The position numbers were made by a program, and so were the translations under genes. Below, one piece after another: positions 6,148 through 11,320 of a stretch of 11,320 bases of DNA. The stretch comes from a candidate division NPL-UPA2 bacterium (lineage in GTDB: Bacteria; Bacillota; UBA994), in NCBI GenBank assembly GCA_018725205.1, contig QLUB01000062.1, positions 1-11,320 of the forward strand. The letters run 5' to 3'. The notes under the pieces are model-generated. The model saw only the letters and a program-made list of their open reading frames with translations, was not told the origin of the DNA and did no database searches. The number at the start of each line of letters is the position of its first letter. Position 1 is the first letter of the stretch.

Positions 6148-7323
6148 ATGAACGAGCAAAGATTCGCGAGGAGACTACGGAATATGCAGGGGAATGTCAT
6201 CCGCGAGATTCTCAAGCTAACCCAGCAACCGGATATCATTTCCTTCGCGGGGGGGCTACCGGCCCCTGACTCGTTTCCGGCAGAAGAATTGGCTGAAATT
6301 GCGCGTCAGGTGTTGCAGAACGACAGGTCTATACTGCAATACGGTACGACAGAAGGGTATGGCCCTCTGCGAGAGTTTGTGGCGGACTGGGTTAAAGGTG
6401 TAGGTATCACTGCCAAAGCAGAGGACGTCATGATTACGTCGGGTTCACAGCAGGGAATTGATCTGATCGCTAAAGCTATGCTTGACCCTGGGGAGAAAGT
6501 TGTGGTGGAGAGCCCTACGTACCTAGCAGCGATTCAGATTTTGCGTACATACGAGACCAGTTTCGCTGTGGTTCATAACGACCATGCGGGGGTCCTAGTG
6601 GATGAACTTGAGGCTGCTATCGCCAAAGAGAAGCCTAAGCTTGCCTATCTAGTGCCCACCTTCCAGAACCCAACCGGCATTACCTTAAGTGTGGCGCGCC
6701 GCAGGGCCATAGGAGAAATGCTCGGCCGGCACGAGGTCATTCTTATAGAAGACGACCCTTACGGTCGCCTGAACTTCACCGGAGAGCTCTTGCCTGCGAT
6801 TAAATCCTTTGACGAAAGCCACCAAATCGCATACTTCGGCAGTTTCTCAAAAATCATTTCGCCGGGTCTGCGCGTTGGGTTTGCCATTGCTCCACCACCC
6901 TTGCTGCGCAAGATGGTGATTGGCAAACAGGGTACGGACATACACACGTGCAACCTGTCACAGGCCATGGTCTATGAGTTTTGCCGGCGAGGACTGCTAG
7001 AGCCACATATCGCACGCGTGGCTCGCGGCTACAGCAGGAAACTCAAGGTCATGCAGGAGTGTCTGGCGCTCCTGCCGGAGGGGATCAAGTGGACCGAGCC
7101 GGAAGGGGGCCTGTTCATCTGGGGAGAACTCCCGCCGCATATCGACGCGGTTAAGCTGCTGGAGCTTGCGGTGCGCGAGAAAGTGGCGTTTATCCCCGGA
7201 GAAAGCTTCTTCGTTGAGGGCGGCGGCAAGAACACGCTAAGACTTAATTTCAGCAATGCCACCGAAGCGAACATCCGCCTTGGCTTCTCACGCTTGGCTA
7301 AAGCCCTCGCGGAGTATAAGTAA
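6148..7323 (+). CDS. PLP-dependent aminotransferase, class I/II (LysN / 2-aminoadipate aminotransferase-like)
   Basis: This 391-residue fold-type I aminotransferase starts at an ATG with GAGGAGGG (6135-6142) 5 bases upstream. Visible landmarks are FAGGLPAPDSFP (33-44), substrate-side QYGTTEGYGPLREF (64-77), PLP phosphate region TSGSQQGID (97-105), ESPTY (121-125), QNPTG with N174 (173-177), EDDPYG with D202 and Y205, SFSK with the Schiff-base lysine K235, and RLNFS with the carboxylate-binding arginine R365. There is no N-terminal GntR DNA-binding domain, so this is a stand-alone enzyme and not a MocR/PdxR regulator. The closest recognisable group is the LysN/ARO8/kynurenine-aminotransferase type, which moves amino groups between 2-aminoadipate, aromatic or branched-chain amino acids and 2-oxoglutarate. 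The exact amino donor cannot be read from the sequence. The radical SAM gene begins 4 bases after its stop, so the two are one operon. Confidence 0.92.
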   Translation: MNEQRFARRLRNMQGNVIREILKLTQQPDIISFAGGLPAPDSFPAEELAEIARQVLQNDRSILQYGTTEGYGPLREFVADWVKGVGITAKAEDVMITSGSQQGIDLIAKAMLDPGEKVVVESPTYLAAIQILRTYETSFAVVHNDHAGVLVDELEAAIAKEKPKLAYLVPTFQNPTGITLSVARRRAIGEMLGRHEVILIEDDPYGRLNFTGELLPAIKSFDESHQIAYFGSFSKIISPGLRVGFAIAPPPLLRKMVIGKQGTDIHTCNLSQAMVYEFCRRGLLEPHIARVARGYSRKLKVMQECLALLPEGIKWTEPEGGLFIWGELPPHIDAVKLLELAVREKVAFIPGESFFVEGGGKNTLRLNFSNATEANIRLGFSRLAKALAEYK

Positions 7324-7327
7324 TAGC

Positions 7328-9073
7328 ATGCAGTTAGTCCTGTTGGCACTAAACGCCAGCTTCGTCCATACCAGCCTAAGCGCGAGGTACTTGTCTGCCG
7401 TATGCAGAGAGGCAGGCATTAAGCTCGAGGTAGTCGAGTCAAACATCAATGAGGGAGCGGAGGCCATCTCCCACCGAGTCGCCGAACTACGTCCGGGGCT
7501 CCTGTTGTGCTCTGTGTACATCTGGAATCGCCGCTTAATGGAGGATATCTGTACGCGGATACGTCTGATGGAGCCCGGCGTGATTATAGCGTGGGGCGGG
7601 CCGGAAGTGAGCGGGGGATGGGAGGAAATTCTACTGCGGGAGGACGTCGATTACGTCGCCTGCGGGGAGGGCGAGGGACTGATCCTTAGCTTAATTCGCG
7701 CGCTCGCGCAAAACGAAAAGCCGCAGGAGACGGGGATTACATGGCGGGGCGGCCCTAAACCTGAAGTTCTGAGCGTGCCGGACCTAGACGACCTTCCTTT
7801 TCCCTACGTCAATGAAACATGGCTACAGAGTAAGATCTACTACTTTGAGACAAGTCGTGGGTGCCCTTACAATTGCGCCTATTGCCTTTCGTCGCGCGTA
7901 GGTGTGCGGTATATGTCAGTGGAAACCGCCAAGACTCACTTGGCACAGATGGTGGGGAAGGTTCCTTTAGTCAAGTTCGTAGACCGCACCTTTAATGCAG
8001 AGCCTAAGCGGGCACGGGAGCTTTGGGGGTTCTTGCTGGGGGCTTTAGAGGAAACGAGGTTTCATTTTGAGACCTGCGCACATCTGTTGACCGAAGACGA
8101 CTTCCGTCTTTTGGCAGACCCACGTGCGCAGCGGTTTCAGTTTGAGGTCGGGCTACAATCAGCCTCCCCGACGAGTCTTGGGGCGGTTAACCGCCATATG
8201 GATGCTACACATACGCTGCAGGCGGTCAAGCGCCTAGTGCAGCTTAACACAGTGGAGGTGCATCTTGACCTTATCGCTGGGCTACCCGAGGAGAGCCTAG
8301 CGACTTTTCTTACTGCCGTTAACGCCGCGCTCCTAGCTTTACCCCACCGTTTGCACCTAGGCTTCTTAAAGCTTTTGCCGGGGACATTGCTTAGGCAAGG
8401 GGCGAAGGAACTAGGCTTAGTTTACTTGCCGTTTGCGCCCTATGAGGTGCTCCGCACGCCGCATATGTCGCCGCACGACTTCTTTTATCTCAAGCGCCTG
8501 TCTCGAGTACTGGAACGCTACTACAACTCGCGGCAAGCCGAAAACGCCCTGCGCTATGTTCTTACGCAAGGCGTGCTAACAGGAGCAGAGATGCTAGAGC
8601 AACTTAGCCTAACTGAGAGCAGGACAACGGTGCAGGAGAGCGTTTATCACGCTTTGCAGGCCCATGTGCCGTTGCCCGAGGGGCTTAGGGAGTTGTGCCG
8701 GTTTGACTATCTCCTGCATGAGCCCCACAAGCGCGTCCCGGAAGCCTTGCTTGGCGAGCAGCAGCCTGAGGACCAAGCTGTGCGGGAGATTGTCTACGGC
8801 GACCCTCTGCGCCTCTTTGCCGCCTTGCCGCACCGCCTAGGCGAAAAGCCAGGGAGCGTGCTGCGTCAGTTGCGTTGGGGCAAGTTTTCGCGAGAAGCCC
8901 TTGCCGAGCTTTGTCTCCCTGACCAGTGCGAAGTGCTGTTTGACCACAGCTTGCCGCGCGGAGCGCGGGTGTGCGCCCTAACGAATATCCACTCTCCGCA
9001 GCAAATTAGCGTTTGTAACTACGCTAATCGAGCTTACAGCCATGGCAATCTCGGCGATGATGGGGTGCATTAG
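7328..9073 (+). CDS. B12-binding domain radical SAM protein (DUF4080 type)
   Basis: This protein has 581 residues. The N-terminus MQLVLLALNASFVHTSLSARYL (1-22), the GGPEVS loop (90-95) and DYVACGEGE (108-116) form a cobalamin-binding Rossmann domain. The segment PDLDDLPFPY (151-160) leads into the radical SAM core, with its 4Fe-4S cluster motif in SRGCPYNCAYC (C179, C183, C186). FEVGLQSASP and DLIAGLPEES belong to the radical SAM barrel. The C-terminal about 200 residues, rich in leucine and arginine, match the DUF4080 tail of this family. Members are common in anaerobic Bacillota and are thought to be B12-dependent radical enzymes, often methylases; their substrate is not known. The ATG at 7328 follows tandem TAA-TAG stops of the aminotransferase; GGAG is 13 bases upstream, so translation is probably coupled. 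The last 32 residues are encoded antisense to the end of copA. Confidence 0.88.
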   Translation: MQLVLLALNASFVHTSLSARYLSAVCREAGIKLEVVESNINEGAEAISHRVAELRPGLLLCSVYIWNRRLMEDICTRIRLMEPGVIIAWGGPEVSGGWEEILLREDVDYVACGEGEGLILSLIRALAQNEKPQETGITWRGGPKPEVLSVPDLDDLPFPYVNETWLQSKIYYFETSRGCPYNCAYCLSSRVGVRYMSVETAKTHLAQMVGKVPLVKFVDRTFNAEPKRARELWGFLLGALEETRFHFETCAHLLTEDDFRLLADPRAQRFQFEVGLQSASPTSLGAVNRHMDATHTLQAVKRLVQLNTVEVHLDLIAGLPEESLATFLTAVNAALLALPHRLHLGFLKLLPGTLLRQGAKELGLVYLPFAPYEVLRTPHMSPHDFFYLKRLSRVLERYYNSRQAENALRYVLTQGVLTGAEMLEQLSLTESRTTVQESVYHALQAHVPLPEGLRELCRFDYLLHEPHKRVPEALLGEQQPEDQAVREIVYGDPLRLFAALPHRLGEKPGSVLRQLRWGKFSREALAELCLPDQCEVLFDHSLPRGARVCALTNIHSPQQISVCNYANRAYSHGNLGDDGVH

Positions 9074-11248
9074 GCCGAGGATGGCTAAGGGGATGGCTAC
9101 TACGTTGTAGAAAAACGCCCAGAACAGGTTTTGGCGAATCTTGCGGAAGGTTGCGCGCGAAAGTTTAATGGCACTGACGGCCGCGCCTAGGTTCCCACGC
9201 ACCAGTGTGACGTCGGAGGCCTCGATGGCGATATCTGTGCCGGTGCCAATGGCGATGCCTACGTCCGCCTGCGTCAGCGCCGGCGCGTCGTTGATACCGT
9301 CGCCTACCATGGCTACCTTAAAGCCTTGGCTCTGCAGGCGCTTGATTTCTTCAACTTTACCCTCGGGCAGTACTTCCGCGAGAATGTGGGTTATGCCGAC
9401 AGCTCGCCCGATAGCGGCAGCTGTGCGCTTGTTATCACCGGTAATCATAACCGGCGTAAGTCCCATTTTTTTGAGCTCAAGCAGCGCTGCGCTTGAGTCT
9501 TCTTTGACGGTGTCAGCTACGGCGATTACGCCCGCAGCTTGTCCGTCGATGCTGACGAACATGGCTGTCTTGCCGTCGTCTTCAAGCGCGGCTGCCGTAT
9601 TCTCCATAGGCGCAAGCGGAACTCCTAGTTCCTGCATTAGTCTGCGGCTGCCCACAGCGACCTTCTGTCCGCCAAACTCCGCCACAACACCGCGCCCGGT
9701 ATAAGAGGCGAAGTGCGACAGCGGTAGGAAGTCCACACCGGATGCCCTGCCGTATTTGACAATGGCCTGACCAAGCGGATGCTCGGAGCCCGATTCAGCA
9801 TTAGCGGCGGCAGCCAAAAGCTCGCTCTCGGTTCCAAACACGGGGGCGATGTTGGTTACCTCGGGCTTACCTTTAGTAATAGTGCCGGTCTTATCGAATA
9901 CGATTATCTTTACTTCCTGCAGAGTCTGGATTGCTTCGCCGCGCTTGATCAAGATGCCGTTCTCTGCGCCCATGCCGCTGCCCACCATCAAGGCGGTAGG
10001 TGTGGCGAGACCAAGCGCACATGGGCAGGCGATGACCAATACGGCTACAGTCGCCACTACGGCCAGCGTGACTGGGTTAAGGTGAGGGTTAACCCAGGGA
10101 ACAAAGTGCGCGGCTAACTCCAGAACCCCCGCTAACTGATGCGGGAAGAGCAGCCACGCAGCCAAGGTCAATGCCGCGATGCCAATCACGACGGGCACAA
10201 ATATTGCGGTCACCTTGTCGGCGAACTCTTGTATCGGTACCTTAGTGCCCTGCGCGTCCTCCACGAGTTTGATGACCTGCGCTAGGAAGGTGTCTTTGCC
10301 TACTCGCGTGGCCTTGCCATGCAGCAGCCCTTCTTGGTTTACGGTGGCACCAATTAGTTCGTCGCCGAGACTCTTGCGTACTGGCAACGACTCGCCCGTA
10401 GCCATGGACTCGTCTACGCTGCTCTCGCCCCAGATTATTTGGCCGTCGGTCGGCACTTTTTGCCCTGGGCGGACGACATAGATGTCGCCGACTTGTACCT
10501 CTGACAGTGCCACTTCCCGTTCTTGGCCCTCGACCAGCAGGGTAGCTGTCTTGGGCTCTAGCTGCAGCAGACGGCGAATCGCTTGTGAAGCTCTCCCCTT
10601 AGCCTTGGCCTCGAGAAAACGCCCGGTAAGGTGAAAGGCCATGATCATGGCGGCGACTCCGGCATAGTTTTCGATATGTGTAAAGAAAGTGGCGACACCT
10701 GTGCCCCACGCGGTTAGCGTACCCATGGCGATGAGGGAATCCATGCTGGGGGCGAGGTGCTTTGCAGCTTTCCAGCCCGATACAAGAGTGGGTAGCCCCA
10801 CCCCAAACATTACCGGCGCGGACAGCGCCAGCATGCCGATGTTGTAGCCGGTCTTGCCTAGCCACATCGCGTCCATATTATGCGGTCCGGCAAACATGGC
10901 GGGGAGCATCCACAGCGCGATGGGGATGGAGAGCGCCCAAGCTATCCACATGCGGCGGGCGGCCGCGCGGCTGTGCTGCATCGCCTTGTCGTCATCTACG
11001 CCAGTCGCTAGCGCGGCTGAGTCAGGCTTGACCTTCGCTTCGTACCCGGTGCTGTCAACAGTCTGGACTAAGTCTTCCGTAGTGGCTAGATCAGAGTCGA
11101 AAAGGACTACGGCTGTTTCCGTGGCGAGGTTGACAACAGCCTCCCTCACGCCCGGCCGTTTGGTTAACGCGCGCTCTACCCGGCTCGAGCAGGCTGCGCA
11201 GGTCATACCCCCAATACTTAGGGTGACCCGTTTAAGTGTCTCTTGCAT
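8978..11248 (-). CDS. copA: Cu(+)-exporting P1B-type ATPase
   Basis: This 756-residue membrane pump is complete. It has one N-terminal heavy-metal-binding HMA domain with GMTCAAC (C17, C20). The core carries the actuator loop TGES (284-287), the membrane metal site CPC (C408-P409-C410), the phosphorylated aspartate in DKTGT (D452), the nucleotide-binding HP motif in SGSEHPLG (H490) and GDGINDAP (D650). The last two helices carry YN (714-715) and M736 with SS (739-740). CPC plus YN plus MxxSS is the P1B-1 signature for monovalent copper, as opposed to zinc, cadmium or cobalt. The protein exports Cu(+) from the cytoplasm at the cost of ATP and gives copper tolerance. The ATG has GGAGGG 6 bases upstream. 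A CsoR-like operator lies about 27 bases further upstream. No copZ or csoR is seen within the window; they may lie beyond the right edge. Confidence 0.96.
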   Translation of the reverse strand: MQETLKRVTLSIGGMTCAACSSRVERALTKRPGVREAVVNLATETAVVLFDSDLATTEDLVQTVDSTGYEAKVKPDSAALATGVDDDKAMQHSRAAARRMWIAWALSIPIALWMLPAMFAGPHNMDAMWLGKTGYNIGMLALSAPVMFGVGLPTLVSGWKAAKHLAPSMDSLIAMGTLTAWGTGVATFFTHIENYAGVAAMIMAFHLTGRFLEAKAKGRASQAIRRLLQLEPKTATLLVEGQEREVALSEVQVGDIYVVRPGQKVPTDGQIIWGESSVDESMATGESLPVRKSLGDELIGATVNQEGLLHGKATRVGKDTFLAQVIKLVEDAQGTKVPIQEFADKVTAIFVPVVIGIAALTLAAWLLFPHQLAGVLELAAHFVPWVNPHLNPVTLAVVATVAVLVIACPCALGLATPTALMVGSGMGAENGILIKRGEAIQTLQEVKIIVFDKTGTITKGKPEVTNIAPVFGTESELLAAAANAESGSEHPLGQAIVKYGRASGVDFLPLSHFASYTGRGVVAEFGGQKVAVGSRRLMQELGVPLAPMENTAAALEDDGKTAMFVSIDGQAAGVIAVADTVKEDSSAALLELKKMGLTPVMITGDNKRTAAAIGRAVGITHILAEVLPEGKVEEIKRLQSQGFKVAMVGDGINDAPALTQADVGIAIGTGTDIAIEASDVTLVRGNLGAAVSAIKLSRATFRKIRQNLFWAFFYNVVAIPLAILGLMHPIIAEIAMAVSSISVVTNANLLRRVDIR

Positions 11249-11269
11249 AAGAAGCCCTCCGGTGTTTGC

Positions 11270-11296
11270 TTAATATACCCCTATAGGGTATTTCAA
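11270..11296 (-). promoter_or_regulatory. Candidate copA promoter
   Basis: On the minus strand TTGAAA (11296-11291) could be the -35 box and TATTAA (11275-11270) the -10 box, with a spacer of about 15 bases that holds the copper operator. The spacing is shorter than the usual 17, so the exact boxes are uncertain, but this AT-rich stretch directly upstream of the copA ribosome binding site is the obvious promoter position. Confidence 0.5.
11275..11291. promoter_or_regulatory. CsoR-type copper operator upstream of copA
   Basis: The 17-bp inverted repeat ATACCCCTATAGGGTAT pairs ATACCC (11275-11280) with GGGTAT (11286-11291) around CTATA. The TACCC...GGGTA arrangement is the known binding pattern of CsoR, the Cu(+)-sensing repressor of copA/copZ operons in Bacillota and Actinobacteria. 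It sits between the proposed -35 and -10 elements, where bound repressor would block RNA polymerase and copper would release it. Assignment to CsoR is by motif and context; the regulator gene itself is not in view. Confidence 0.8.
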
Positions 11297-11320
11297 CACG
11301 AGCCTACCATGCCAGCGCAT

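Noticed and set aside
8954..8968. GC-rich inverted repeat CCGCGC-GGA-GCGCGG just past the copA stop, as a copA terminator
   Set aside because: The arms are perfect (6 bp), but no T-run follows on the minus strand and the sequence lies inside the radical SAM coding region. It could slow polymerase, but it is not a supported intrinsic terminator.
9141..9704. Open frame of 187 codons on the plus strand opposite copA
   Set aside because: It is rich in serine, alanine and proline, as expected for the antisense of a GC-rich ATPase gene, and has no recognisable motif. All of copA's catalytic motifs are on the other strand.

Overview
The window looks like an ordinary chromosomal stretch from a spore-former-related Bacillota (Firmicutes) bacterium, probably Clostridia or a close relative. 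This placement is an inference. It rests on strong GGAGG-type Shine-Dalgarno sites, use of GTG and TTG starts, a SpoVB-type flippase relative, a DUF4080-type B12/radical SAM protein and a CsoR-type copper operator. Base composition is moderate to slightly GC-rich. I see no mobile element, CRISPR array, tRNA or rRNA, and no gene-free stretch longer than about 150 bases.

Layout, left to right. (1) Minus strand, 1-770: the start of a secreted or membrane-anchored TPM-domain (YgcG-like) protein runs off the left edge. It is preceded in its operon by lemA. (2) Plus strand, 881-4120: an orphan class I SAM methyltransferase of the Methyltransf_32 type, then an S9-family prolyl-oligopeptidase/acylaminoacyl-peptidase. 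(3) Minus strand, 4125-6003: a short SpoVB/MurJ-like (MOP superfamily) membrane protein followed by an APH-fold small-molecule phosphotransferase. (4) Plus strand, 6148-9073: a PLP-dependent fold-type I aminotransferase (LysN / 2-aminoadipate aminotransferase-like) tightly coupled to a B12-binding radical SAM protein. (5) Minus strand, 8978-11248: a complete CopA-type Cu(+) P1B-ATPase, with a CsoR-like operator in its promoter at the right edge.

The genes form short independent units that alternate in strand. Divergent pairs share intergenic regions at 771-880 and about 6004-6147. Convergent pairs are packed so tightly (a 4-bp gap at 4121-4124 and a 96-bp coding overlap at 8978-9073) that no conventional terminator fits between them. 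The functional links I can defend are LemA with the TPM protein, and copper export under copper-responsive control. The pairing of aminotransferase with radical SAM protein, and of SpoVB-like protein with phosphotransferase, is supported only by operon-like spacing.

Most worth checking are the roughly half-length SpoVB-like protein, which appears to join the N-terminal part of the fold to the C-terminal part with the middle missing; the 96-bp convergent coding overlap; and a 21-bp palindrome with an extra half-site upstream of lemA. I found no convincing new multi-gene system.
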